The notes under the pieces are model-generated. The model was not told where the DNA came from and did not search any database. It was given only the letters and a program-made list of their open reading frames with translations. Source: Sipunculus nudus (lineage: Eukaryota; Annelida; Sipuncula; Golfingiida; Sipunculidae). From it: DNA of 64,000 nt. The translations under genes and the position numbers were made by a program. Location: the NCBI GenBank assembly GCA_026874595.1, contig CM049313.1, positions 28,766,008 through 28,830,007 of the forward strand, read 5' to 3'. Shown in pieces: positions 21,880 to 32,916 of this stretch; the first letter of the stretch is position 1; the number at the start of each line of letters is the position of its first letter.

Positions 21880-24010
21880 TTTTTAGCTCAGCTGACTGTA
21901 AGACAGCTGAGCTATAGTGATCAGTCTGCGTCTGCCGTCCGTCCGTCTGTCTGTCTATCTGTCTGTCTGTTTGTTGCTTGCTCGAATGAAAGATTCGGCA
22001 AGCACATTGGTCAGTTGCGTATGTCTGTCTGTCTGTTGGTCTGCCTGCACTCTACAGGTCACAATTTTGCAGCAATCACTGTCAATCTTACACAGTTGCT
22101 TGACAATCCGAAGTCCTAGCTGCCTATTGTTTTTGGTCAATATAGGTCATAGCTCAAGGTCAATGTCATCGAGAAACTTCAACATTTTATTTTCGTCATA
22201 ACTTTGTCAATTTAAGTCCTATCTTCACAAACTTAGGCTCATTTTCTTCCTCTGGGTCTTCAACATAACCTGCTTGCTGGTTCTTGTGCCTTACAATTTG
22301 CATTCTTCAGGCCACAGTTTTGCATGAATCCTTTTGAAACTAGTACATCTTATGTCTTACACTTATATCTCGAAGTTGTTTTTCATTTGCGGAAAATAGC
22401 TGCTATGGGGCGCTGCATCCAAAACACTACAACATATCATTTATTTGTCCTCCTCTCCAAAACTATGAAAATTACCTACATAAACCATTGCTAATTTTGT
22501 TCCTCTACATCCTCTCCAATAGATTATCTAGTCATCTGTTGTCTAAGATGTATCACTTTGTCAGTATGTCTGTCTGTTTGTCTGTTGTCCTCAGTTTCCC
22601 CTATTTGCTGGTTCTTTCGTCTTACATATAGCATTCTACAGGCCACAGTTTTACAGAAATCTTTTTGAAACTGGTACATTTTATATCTTACACTAATATC
22701 TCGAAGATAATTTTGATTTTTTGGAAAATGGATGCTTAGGGGCGCTGCACCCGAAACACTACAACGTATCATTTTTGGTCATATCTCCAAAACTGTAAAT
22801 CTTATCATAATAGGTCTAATCTTTTTCTAATTTTATCAGTTTTAAAGATAGAGAGGTTTAGTTTTTTGCATAAGATACCATTTAATTATTTATACAAGGT
22901 TTATTTATAAGTCTTGCAATATCTCGCACAGTATCTCGTCAAACAATATTATTCGAGATATCCTAGTGATAGTGATACCCTAGACGCCACCAGTTTACAG
23001 GAATCGTATTGAAACTGATATATCTTATATCCTACACTAATATCTCGAAATTGTTTTTCACTTTAAGAATATGGCCACAAGGGGGCGCTGCACAGTGAAC
23101 ACTACAACATATCATTTTTGGCCATGTCTCGAAAACTATTAAGAATTAACCTTAGCTACATAAACAATAGCTCATATTGTTCCTCTGTACCTTCTCCATA
23201 AGGAGAAGACCTAGTCATCTGTTATCTCAAATATGTCAGGGTGTGAGTATGTCCGTCCGTCCGTTCGTTTTCGTCAAATTTGCCTCAATGCTTTATATAT
23301 GTCTGATATATGGGATCCTAGAGGCCAGATATTTTTAGTAATAGCTCCGAATGTTTACTCTTGATAGGATGCCTAAAGTTCTAGAAGTCTGATGTCTTTT
23401 ATTGTAAATAGGCCAACACAACAAAATCCCTTTTTCTTTTTATCTTAGTCAAAATTCATCGTAGCTACATAAATTTTGGCTCATATTTTTTTGCAGTTCC
23501 ATGCCCTTTCTTCTGATCTGAAGCTGGCTCAATCTGCTGTTACCATGGTTACGCTTTGTTTGTGGAAAATTCATGATATTCCAAAAAATGGGCTCTTTTT
23601 CTAACTGTGTCATCTTTAAAGCTACAGAGGTCTAGATATTGCGTCAGACAGCATGGGATCAGTTTTACTTGACATATTGATAATTATGGCAAAATCTCTT
23701 ACCGTATCTCGTCAAACGAGATTTGACTGTTCTCGCTCTACAGGCCATAATTCTGAAGCAATGGCTCTGAAATTGGTTTATTTTATTCGTCTATGCGTTC
23801 CCCATTATGAGGTCTTTTCACCTGTCATCCAGGTTGTGTCAGTCTGTCAGTATTTCTGTCTGTTCTTTTGTTGTTGTCAACTTCTCCTGCCTGCTTGTCC
23901 TTTGGTATGATATATGTCATTCTGGAGTCCACATTCATTTAGCAATGCTTCTGAAAGGCATAGTTTAAAAAAAGCTAGGGAGCCCTTTTCAAGCATGTAA
24001 CTCTATTTAA
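21880..24010 (+). repeat. dispersed element, GTCT-rich head with CTACAGGCCACA modules
   Basis: The head TTTTTAGCTCAGCTGACTGT folds with AAGACAGCTGAGCT and is followed by a GTCCGTCCGTCTGTCTGTCT tract (21934-21970). At least four modules follow, with phrases 'ctacaggccacaattttgcagcaatc', 'tatctcgaagttgttttt' and 'gggggcgctgca' (about 22050, 22310, 22640 and 22990), ending with GTCTGTCTG-like stretches. A related body lies at 28555-30527. No tail with GACCC/GGGTC was found to close this copy. Confidence 0.55.
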
Positions 24011-25029
24011 ATAAGATTTAATTGTATACCAGAAATTAGGTCAAAATTTTATATTTCTTTTTATTTTGTAAGTATACATGTAAAATCAGTACATTAAAAT
24101 TTGCCAAACTTTGACCATGGCACATATGTTTTCCTGTGAGCACTGTTAATTTAATATCACAGCTGTATACATAAGTGTTACATCTTTTATAATCTGAAAA
24201 TTGAAAGTAATTGGTCAAACACTGTACCTTTTATTCAGGTTTTCAAACACCATATCAAGTATTGTTACATGAAGCCAGCCCAGTACAGTGGTGCCCCCCC
24301 CCCCCCCCCCCCCCGTATTATAAATGGGGAAAATACCTCTGTGACTGTAGTTTAAATAATGTTAATTCAAGTATTCACAGCTGTATTGAAAGAGAAATTG
24401 CAGGAAAACAAGGTAGTTTAAAACAATTTCAAGAAACCTGGAAATATTGCAGCTTCATTTGATTTAAAAAAAAACATCAGCTTCAATGAAATATATCCGA
24501 ATTATGCTCATATTTGGACTTGTGTTATGTTTGCTATTTTTCTGTGTGTTAGTTCCTATTGTTTTGTATATGTTCATTTTGTACAATCAAAAATATATTC
24601 CATGATGTAACACTCACCTGTATCAGAGATACCTTTCAGTAAATGAGTTTTAAATCAACACTTTTACAGTTCAATTTCAATCAAGTATAATTTCTTTGCA
24701 AATTTAACTAGCTACATATGTTATTAGGTTTTGAAAATGGAATATTAAAAAAATGCAGTACAAAACTGTTATGCTGTCACTGTAATTATTATTGGTAAAC
24801 ACATAAAAAAGTTCTGGGTTTAATAAATGGCTCATTTCCAATTTTCCTCATTGGATATTAAATGGATTCATGCCACAATTTTCATGTGTTGCACAGCGCG
24901 ATGTTTGTAAGACTGGCTTGTTTTAACATGCTTATCAAATTATTCTAATTTGAAAATGGAAATCTTAATTCAAGTTAATAAATTAAGTGTGTGTTACTAT
25001 ACTTCGATCAACTCCACATTCTTCCTTTT
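24011..25029. other. AT-rich stretch with poly-C tract, no supported gene
   Basis: Contains a run of 21 C at 24294-24314. No coding or repeat structure is otherwise evident. Confidence 0.45.
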
Positions 25030-25416
25030 CCGCTCAGCTGACTTTCAGTCATGCTGTGCTATAGTGATGGGTCTTTGTCCATCGTCCTTCCGTCCGGCCG
25101 TCTGGCTGTGAGTAGGGCACGAATTGTAACCGTAACGGCTAAGATCATAAACCCTATGCAGTCTTGGAGGTTCTAAAAAGTCTCCTTGTAAACCTAAAAT
25201 TAGGTCACTGCGACCTATATTCTCCAAGTTACGGGGTGTGTTTGCACCCCCCAGAATTAATGCTTATAGCCAAAATTTTCATCCCAAACCTTCCATCTTT
25301 CATGTAAGGGCTCACCTACCAACAGGGGAAGAATCATAATTATTTTGAGGGCACAAGGTCAAAGTCACAGGACCCACTTTTTTGAAAAGCTTGTAGATGC
25401 ATTTTAAGCCAAACCT
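25029..25416 (+). repeat. truncated head copy of the dispersed element
   Basis: GCTCAGCTGACTTTCAGTCA and the next 390 bp closely resemble the start of the element that begins at 25417, including 'tgcgacctatattctccaagtta' and 'tttgcaccccccagaa'. The segment stops within 'attttaagccaaacct', exactly where the next head begins. It is a partial tandem duplicate, or an element into which another copy inserted. Confidence 0.65.
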
Positions 25417-25748
25417 TTTTAGCTCAGCTGACTTTCAGTCATGCTGGGCTATAGCAATGGGTCTTTGTCCATCGTCCTTCTGTCTGTCCGTCCGTCCGGC
25501 CGTTAGCAGGGCACAAATCGTAACCGTAGGGGCTAGGGCCATGAACCCTATGCAGTCTTAGAGGTTCTAAAAAGATCTCCTTACAAACCTGAAATTAGGT
25601 CACTGCGACCTATATTCTCCAAGTTATGGGGTGTGTTTGCACCCCCAGAAATAATTCTTTTAGCCAAAATTTTCAGCCCAAACCTTCCATCTTTCACATA
25701 CAGCTCACCTACAAACAGGGGAAGAACGATAATTATTTTGAGGTCACA

Positions 25749-26480
25749 AGGTCAAAGGTCAAGGTCACAGAACCAACTTCTTTGAAAAGCCTGTGGATGC
25801 ATTTTAAGCCAAACCTTTCATCCCAATTCTTTGATCTTTCACATATAGCTCACCTACTAAGTGGGAGAAGAATCCTATAGATGTTGAGGTCACAAGGTCA
25901 AAGGTCAGGGTCACAGGATCCTCTTCTTTGAAAAGGTTGTGGACACATTTCAAGCTAGACCTTTCATTCCAAACCTTTCAGCACTGATATCGCTTCTCTG
26001 CCAACAGGGGAAAAGACCTGTTGATTTTCAGGTCAAAGGTCAAGTTCACAGCACCCTCTTCTTGCGTGGAGTCATTTTCAGGCAAACTTTTCAATCTGTA
26101 CTTTCCATCTGTCATATATGGCTTACCTACGAATAGGGGAAGAAGCCTATCGATGTTGAGTTCAAAATGTCAAAGGTCAAGGTCACAATATTGTTCTAAA
26201 TGCTTGTGAACATATTTTTTCAAAAGGTTGTGGACACATTTCAAGCTAGACTTTTTATTCCAAACCTTCCAGCACTGACATCGATTCTCTGCCAACAGGG
26301 GAAAAGACCTGTCGATTTTGAGGTCAAAGGTCAAGTTCACCGCACCCTCTTCTAATGTGGAGACATTTTCAGGCAAACATTTCAATCTATACCTTCCATC
26401 TGACATATATGGCTTACCTACCAATAGGGGAAGAAGCCTATTCATGTCGGGGTCCAAAAGGTCAGAGGTCAAGGTCACAG
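25749..26480 (+). promoter_or_regulatory. cluster of AGGTCA half-site arrays
   Basis: AGGTCAAAGGTCAAGGTCAC at 25749-25768, with variants starting at 25895, 26030, 26169, 26321 and 26459. Most repeat about every 130-150 bp and correspond one to one with the modules of the paralogue at 11.7-12.1 kb. Confidence 0.5.
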
Positions 26481-26512
26481 TACTAAATTGTTCCAAATGC
26501 TTGTGAACATAT

Positions 26513-26640
26513 TGTTACGGGGTGACATAAAAGCGGACCACTAGGGAAGCGGATGTTACGCCGGACTTGTGCGCCACCGACATGGGTTCGAATCCCGGAT
26601 CGGCCCAGTATTTTCCCCTGAATAATTTGTCTGCGTAACA
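26513..26640 (+). repeat. 5' LTR of miniature LTR retroelement
   Basis: A 128-bp repeat starts TGTTACGGGG and ends GCGTAACA, so it has TG...CA ends within a TGTTAC/GTAACA inverted pair. It contains a perfect tRNA-type B box GGTTCGAATCC (26585-26595). Compared with the 3' copy it lacks about 27 bp (ACTGTCTCGCTAGTG... region), which removes the A box. The flank on the left ends ATAT. Confidence 0.75.
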
Positions 26641-26643
26641 AAA

Positions 26644-26656
26644 TGGGGGCTCGTCC
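26644..26656 (+). other. primer-binding site, tRNA-Pro type
   Basis: TGGGGGCTCGTCC sits 3 nt inside the 5' LTR, where reverse transcription would start. The next five bases depart from the tRNA-Pro complement, so the match is 13 of 18. Confidence 0.7.
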
Positions 26657-26758
26657 AACGTGACGGTAAATTTGTGGCCCAGGGAATAAGCACACCAAAG
26701 TGTGACTCCTGGGATAATTAGTCTTGTTTTGATAGCAGAACGCTCTTAAGAGTGGGTG

Positions 26759-26913
26759 TGTTACGGGATGACATAAAAGCGGACCGAACTGTCTCGCTAG
26801 TGAAACTTGCTTTGCTAGCGAAGCGGTTGGTACGCCAGACTTGTGCGCTACCAACATTGGTGTGAATCCCGGATCGGCCAAATATTTCCCCTGAGCAATT
26901 TTTCTTCGTAACA
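26759..26913 (+). repeat. 3' LTR with tRNA-like A and B boxes
   Basis: A 155-bp copy starts TGTTACGGGA and ends CGTAACA. It holds an A box TAGCGAAGCGG (26816-26826) that fits TRGYNNARNGG and a B box-like GGTGTGAATCC (26859-26869), 32 bp apart, which is a normal tRNA spacing. The downstream flank begins ATAT. Confidence 0.75.
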
Positions 26914-28397
26914 ATATTTCAAGCTAAACTGTTCATCCCAAACCTTCATTCTTTCACATATGCCCCATCTATGCATCACTCAATTTGATTCAAACTTCAG
27001 ATTTTGCTTGAAGAAAAAACATTTGATTTAGGGGTCAGCTGGTCAGAAGGTTAAAGGTTGCAGTTCAAAGTTATTCACACATTGGTTGCCAAGTGGTTAC
27101 TCCAGTTTCAAGTGGTTAGTAGTTTAAGTGGTTAGTAGTTACCCATCATTCTAGAAAGAATCCAATTGATATGTGGGCAAAAGGAGAAGGTCATAGGTCA
27201 GAGATGTTCACAATACAAACTTACTTTGTAGACCATCTCTATTTTTCTTGTATATACCATTGCTCCCTAACAGGTACATCTCACTGTGTGGCTGTAATTG
27301 TGAGCTACACTTGTGATATGACTCCCTTTGTATCAGCCCACTGAATGAAAAGAACATCATAAGTGCATAACAAAAACACTCTGTTGCCCGAGTTAGACTA
27401 TAAGAGTATTATATTAAGGTTTAGCTACTGATTTATATGATGACGGGAAATTTTGCAATTTATTTTATGGAATCATAGCAATAAAATTAGTTTCCTAGAT
27501 ATCTAAATATTTTACATACAAATCCCAGATATACCAGCAAGTGTTTGTTCAAATAATCTATAGGTCTGTAACTGGATTTAGGATGGCTTTATTTGTTTTA
27601 CAATACTCTTAGTGATGCTTTCTGCATTTCTATTCTTTCAGGTTTTGCAGTTTACCTACTCTGCTGACCCCACTAAAAGCAAGGTGTTAATAAAAAATAT
27701 TGGACTTACACTTTTTACATTTGCATTTCCATAAATCTAATATGAGAGCTCTCCAACCTTACCATGCCTTTGAGCCCTTTTGTCAGTGCAGTTTCTGTAT
27801 TTTTTTTTTAATGTTTGGTCCCTTTTAGAGGATGTTTGTTGTCGGATTTCAAACCTTTCAGAAATCCAATATGGCCGACAGGTAGCCACCTTTAAATTCC
27901 TTTTGAACATATTATCTTAAAAACTGTTAAAATGAATGAAGTGGGACGTATATTAATGTAATCTCGCAAAGGATTGGGTCAAAGATTTCTTTAAAAATAT
28001 GACCATCATTTATAAAAGTTAAGTACAGTTGGAGTGTATTGAATAAAATTCATACAGAAGCACCCGTTTCTAAATAATTCTTGCTTGGATTTCCTTGATT
28101 TTTTTTGTTGGTATATATGTTGATCTTATATTTGGCCTCCTTTCAAGACAGACAGGTATCAAGCAAGGTATGGGATTAGTTCCTGTGAGCTCAACAACCA
28201 TACATTTTGCCTCCAACCACCAAGTCACCTGCGTTTTAGCCAGACATATGTGATAAATATTTCTGTCATCGTAGAAAGTTTCAACAAAATTGGGAAAAAG
28301 GTTCTTTAAAAAATTGACTGGACGTTGTGAGTCTCAGCCCATGATGTCGCAGGTCATGCTTGGCAGCTGAGCGTCACGACCCATTGGTCACTTGTTT

Positions 28398-28554
28398 GTA
28401 ATTTACGAGTACATTCCTCTATTAATGAATGCAGAAAAAAATACTGTAGCCAGGTTTTAATATGTTAGGTTTTTATAAAAAAATATTCTCATAAGCAATT
28501 TCAGCTGAGCGCCGTGACCCAAGGCCACACGTCCTTTGTTTTTTGCTTGCCGAA
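28398..28554 (+). repeat. second tail copy
   Basis: TCAGCTGAGCGCCGTGACCC then AAGGCCACACGTCCTTTGTT (28501-28540) is a diverged tail preceded by 'atatgttaggtttttataaaa'. The same preceding phrase and tail recur at 30458-30527. Confidence 0.55.
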
Positions 28555-30527
28555 AATCTATTTCGGCAAGCATGTTGGTCAGTTGCGTATGTGTGTTTGT
28601 GTGTTTATCACGATGTTTGTTTGTTTGTTTTTTTTTTGTTTGTTTGTCAGTACTCTCCTGGCCACAAATTTGTAGCAATCGATCTGAAACTTTCAGGGTT
28701 GATTGAAAGTCAAAAGTCCTGGAAGCCTATTGATTTTAGTCGTCAAAGGTCAAGGTCATAATTACATAAACTAGCTTAATTTCTTCCTCTTAGTCTTCTC
28801 CAGCTGGTCTCAGCTTTGTGTCACTTTTTCAGTATGTCTGTCTGTTTGTCAGTTGTCCTCAGTTAGTCTTTTTGCTGGTTCTTGTGTCTAACATATAGCA
28901 TTCTACAGGCCAAAGTTTTGCAGGAATCCTTTTTAAACTGATACATCTTATGTCATACACTAATATCCAATAACCGCTAGGGGGCGCTGCAATCGAAACA
29001 AGGCAACATATCATTTTTTAGCCATATCTCGGAAGCTATAAACCTTAATTACATAAACTAAAGCTTATTTTCTTCTTCATAACTTGGTCAAGTCATCTGG
29101 TCTCAACTTTGTGTCACTTTGTCAGTATGTTGGTCACTTCAGACACTTCAAAATGTTATTTTCCTCATAACTTTGTCAATTATGGTCCTGTCTTCACAAT
29201 CTTTGGCTCATTTTTTCACCTTTGCCTTCTGCATAACTTAGGCTAGTCAACTGTTCTCAACTTTATGTCACTGTGTCAATATGTCTATCTGTTTGTCAGT
29301 TGTCCTTAATGCTGCCTTCTTACTGGTTCTTGCCTCTGTTTAAATAGCATTCTACAGCTAGGCCACAGTTTACCAGGAGTCAAAGTCATGAAAACACGTC
29401 AAATTATCATTTCCATCGTAACTTTGTCAATAATGGTCCAATCTTTACAAACTATGGCTCATTTTCTTCCTCTTTGTCTTCTTTATGACATGTTCTTGTT
29501 AACTGTCTTCCAATCTTGGTTAGAGTGTTTCCGGCAAGCGCGGGACCTCTGGTCGACTTGTTTTCTGATTTTGAGACCGTCAAATGACAGCAGTTATGCC
29601 ACTTTCTCAACTGTGGTTTCATCTAGTGTTACGAAAACTGGTGTGTTTATTGATTATGACTGGTTTCATCAGTTCCTGAGGACTGTTTGCACCACCTGTA
29701 TTTTTTCCTAATTTTATGATTTTTATCCCTTATTTTGAGACTGCCAAATTATATTGATACTATAAAGTTTGCGACTGTGGTTTCACATAGTGTCCTGAAA
29801 CCTTGTGTTTTATTAGGGCCCATATTTAATAGGGGGATGCCCTATGGTAATCACCCTGTCCGTCCGTCTGTTTGTCTTTCTGTTATCCGTTCAATTTGTT
29901 TCCTGATGATAACTTCAGTTAGGATTTAAAATAGATATCAAACTTGAATAATATATGGCCCAACACTGAAGTTAGAGCTCTTTTGATTTTGGGGTCATGA
30001 GGTCAAAGGTCAGGGTCACAGGACCCACTTCTTTAAAAAGATTGTGTGCAATTTAGGCCAAACTTTTCAACTCAAATCTTCCATCATGTGACTCATTTGC
30101 CAATAGGGAAAGATTCTCTTTGATTTTGGGGTCATAAGGTAAAAGTCAAGGTCACAGGACCCTTGCATTTACAAATTAGTTAACGGATGATAACTCCAGT
30201 TTGGATAGACGGATGGCTTCAAACTTGATCACAGGACCCACATTTTGAAAAAGCTTATAAACATATTTTATAATTAACATGCATTATTGCATACAGTCAA
30301 TTAGTTGAGATAGCAATACTTCTACAAATATGTTATCAGGAGAGGCTCATGCATCTTTCATGTATCCCATGAAAGTACACAGGCAACTCCAAATATGTGT
30401 ATTGTGTACATTTCTCAAATAATGATATCCAAAAAATGACTGTTGCCGCATTTCAATATGTTAGGTTTTGATAAAAATTTTCTCATGTTCAATTTCAGCT
30501 GAGCGTCGTGTTCCACGGGTCCCTTGT
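28555..30527 (+). repeat. dispersed element related to 21880-24010
   Basis: It starts with TTCGGCAAGCATGTTGGTCA and GTTGCGTATGTGTG, matching 21993-22030. It runs through 'ctcctggccacaaatttgtagcaatc', 'gggggcgctgca' (28980) and 'tgtcactttgtcagtatgt' modules, then AGGTCA-bearing modules (AGGTCAAAGGTCAGGGTCAC at 30000-30019). It closes with TCAGCTGAGCGTCGTG and GGGTCCCTTGTTT at 30496-30527. No coding capacity is seen. Confidence 0.55.
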
Positions 30528-30530
30528 TTA

Positions 30531-30594
30531 TGACGGCGTTTAACCCTGATCATATGTTTTACTTTTTTTTACGGCGTTTAACCCTGATCATATG
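30531..30594 (+). repeat. short tandem duplication
   Basis: ACGGCGTTTAACCCTGATCA plus TATG occurs twice, about 38 bp apart, separated by a T-rich spacer. Confidence 0.85.
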
Positions 30595-30599
30595 CGTTA

Positions 30600-31249
30600 C
30601 GCTTTCAACCATTGGGAAACAGCAACATCTTTTACCCCGTGACATAGACTCCCGATAAAACAACAACATGTTTCACCCCTTGACATGGACCTCCGATAAA
30701 ACAACATATTTACATTCGCGATAAAACAATAACATGTAATGCCGTGTGAAGTGCGAAATTTCCAGAATGCCAGTGTTCATTATTTTAATCAGGTTGATCG
30801 AGTTTGCCGACTCACCTTCATTGCTGCTTCTTCTTTGTTCCTATTAAAATATTCCTAAATAACAATGCCTATAGTTACCCGCGACCCCAGCAAAATGAAT
30901 TAGCACTGTTAAATAAACCCAAGTCACACACGCATTCACAAACACAAGGATCCGTTTATTTTAATGCTCGGTACTTTATAGGCTAATACGGTCCCGGTGA
31001 CATAAATATTCAAATTCTGTCAATGTCGCTTCACTCTAAATAAGCATAATACATTTTTCAAATAGCTTATTTATCTTGCAAGATAAAGTAACACATTCTA
31101 TTTTTTTTTGTAACCATATATTCGAAAATATAGCATATATCGTTGCTTCAGTAATCTGTTATAGCAGATGCATGTGTAATTCATGGTCTGTTTGTTATTT
31201 CAGCAAATTAAAAAGAGGTTACCATGGTATTTATGGATGTTCTTCGCAG
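30600..31249. other. AT-rich stretch, no supported gene
   Basis: Repeated phrases 'cgataaaacaa-aacatgt' at 30650-30740 suggest a short decayed repeat of about 40 bp. Otherwise nothing is seen. Confidence 0.4.
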
Positions 31250-31339
31250 GAAACATGGAAGTTGTTGGGCCAGCGGCATGTTGACTATAACAGAAGCATC
31301 AGCGAATATACACAGGTCCCGCTCCGAGTGCAGGAGTAG
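31250..31339 (+). CDS. possible 3'-terminal exon, unknown protein
   Basis: After the acceptor-like TTCTTCGCAG (31240-31249) a frame of 29 codons, beginning ETWKLLGQRHVDYN and ending PLRVQE, runs to TAG at 31337-31339. It is less AT-rich than its surroundings. An alternative acceptor TTATTTCAG at 31195-31203 would add 15 codons in the same frame. No upstream exon, no clear polyadenylation signal and no family were recognised. It may be chance. Confidence 0.2.
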   Translation, partial: ETWKLLGQRHVDYNRSISEYTQVPLRVQE

Positions 31340-31969
31340 TTGACAGAGTTATCTGAAAACAGTGTATTTATACTAAATTGTCCAGATACGACATTCATAA
31401 CAATGTTATGCAGCAGACTTTTTTTATACGCTTCTGCTGAGTGTTAACTGCCTAAATCTGTCCAGCATGTGATGTGATGACAGCTTTACTGGCTCTTTTC
31501 ATTTAATTGAAGAAGCTGAAAATGAAACAGATAAGGTATATCAGCAGGCGTTCACATTACTCACAACCTAATATGCAAGTTAACATGAATTCCACTAAGC
31601 TATATTCGCGCGCGCACACACATACACACAAATATATGTATATATAACTGGTGGTAATACGTAATTGATGTATTTTTCATTGGTCGTGGATGTTTCAACC
31701 TGGGTAACTATATATTTATGTTCATTTTTTCGGTAATGTTTTCAAGGATGGCTGCAGTTTATGTTCTGTGTTTTTGGCTCAGGGTTATATTTGAGAGTCA
31801 TAACTGACTTAAACTTACACTGTGGATAAAGCTCTCGTTTTTTCGATATTCGTAGATTTTATATGTAATATCAGATATAATATAATAATTTCATTTTCAA
31901 GAGTATTTTGTTTGAGCGATTAGTTTGCCTAGTTGTCAATACTACCTACGTTACCCACTCTTTCTCTCG

Positions 31970-32042
<73 letters not shown>

Positions 32043-32724
32043 AAGTCAAAATAGTAAGCCTTGGAAGCATTTTTTCACATTCTGGCAAACTTTCACACAA
32101 GCCTCAAGCTTACACAAAAACACGAGGCGGTTTCTTCAGTACATTCAATACATACCCGATTACATTCGTTTTAGATCATTTTTTTTTATTTAAACAAAAG
32201 ACGCCTTTTATGTCTTCATGTTGTACATATTGTGTGGTTGTATAAGTTTTTTATATGAACTATTAGACCTTAAATACGGTGTTCGAAATACATTGTAGTG
32301 TCATGTGTAGTTAGCGGATAAGCCTGCATTTCTTCACGTCATGTTGACAATATATCCGCATGGCTTCTGTCTTGTATATAACACGAAGCATTTGGTCTAG
32401 TTTTCTTATATACAAACTGTTGCCTCGTGTAGTTAAGAATATATAAATTGATTCAGAAGGCTGAATGTTATGTAAGCAGAAGATTACCTGATTATTGTTT
32501 GTGTGACAAACCTGTGCTTCCCTCTCTCCGTATACAGAATAAACTATGTAATTTCGAAAGTCTTTTTCCTTAATTCTGTAATGTTATGGAACAAATTAAT
32601 GCAAGAATTCATGCTGCAGTAAGCATTACCCACAACGGGTAATATCAGGCACATGAAAAAACTATTTTCAATTTGCAAAGATAACGCAAAATAAAGGATT
32701 TTATCAATAATTGGATGACAATTT
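31340..32724. other. AT-rich stretch with AT microsatellite, no supported gene
   Basis: Contains an AT microsatellite at 31974-32043 and short CA/TA tracts at 31612-31645. No exon or element boundaries are evident. Confidence 0.45.
31974..32043. repeat. (TA)n microsatellite
   Basis: About 33 TA units, ending in TATTTATATA. Confidence 0.95.
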
Positions 32725-32856
32725 TAAAGTATAAAGCATTGAGGTAAAAAGGGCGACGTTACAGTAGATCAGGTTTATATAAAGCATTTAAATATGAAGG
32801 CGCGTGACACTAGCTAAGGTTTATGCATTACAAAAAGATAAAAATATACAGTATAC

Positions 32857-32916
<60 letters not shown>

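Larger units (their letters stand above)
26513..26913 (+). mobile_element. TRIM-like miniature LTR retroelement, 401 bp
   Basis: Structure: 128-bp LTR, 118-bp internal region, 155-bp LTR. Three bases after the first LTR lies TGGGGGCTCGTCC (26644-26656), which equals the first 13 bases of the proline-tRNA primer-binding site known from retroviruses. A weak purine tract (AAGAGTGGGTG, 26748-26758) precedes the second LTR. ATAT flanks both sides, and the paralogous locus at 12168-12171 has one ATAT and no insertion. There is no gag or pol, so the element must borrow machinery. Terminal-repeat retrotransposons in miniature fit this plan; the LTRs here additionally carry a tRNA-like Pol III promoter. 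A minus-strand 143-codon frame across it has no domain. Confidence 0.75.
25417..28397 (+). mobile_element. dispersed non-autonomous element, copy 2 (host of LTR element)
   Basis: This is a paralogue of 11372-13799 with the same head (TTTTTAGCTCAGCTGACTTT), the same modules and the same tail (GGCAGCTGAGCGTCACGACC at 28362-28397). It differs by one extra internal module (about 26211-26460 repeats 25920-26190) and by the 401-bp insertion at 26513-26913. Similarity is high along the whole length, so the short proteins predicted in both are repeat artefacts. Confidence 0.7.

Noticed and set aside
21934-22050. GTCTGTCTG-rich frames as a Ser/Cys/Leu-rich secreted peptide
   Set aside because: They are translations of a simple GTCT tract at the head of a dispersed repeat. 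The same tract elsewhere is out of frame.
26560-26600. A functional tRNA gene
   Set aside because: There is a perfect B box, but it lies within the LTR. No cloverleaf could be drawn, and the other LTR has the same segment.
26483-26914. A 143-codon minus-strand frame as a protein
   Set aside because: It runs through the LTR miniature element and its tRNA-like boxes. Peptides such as GIRTHVGGAQVR are typical of translated tRNA-like repeats.
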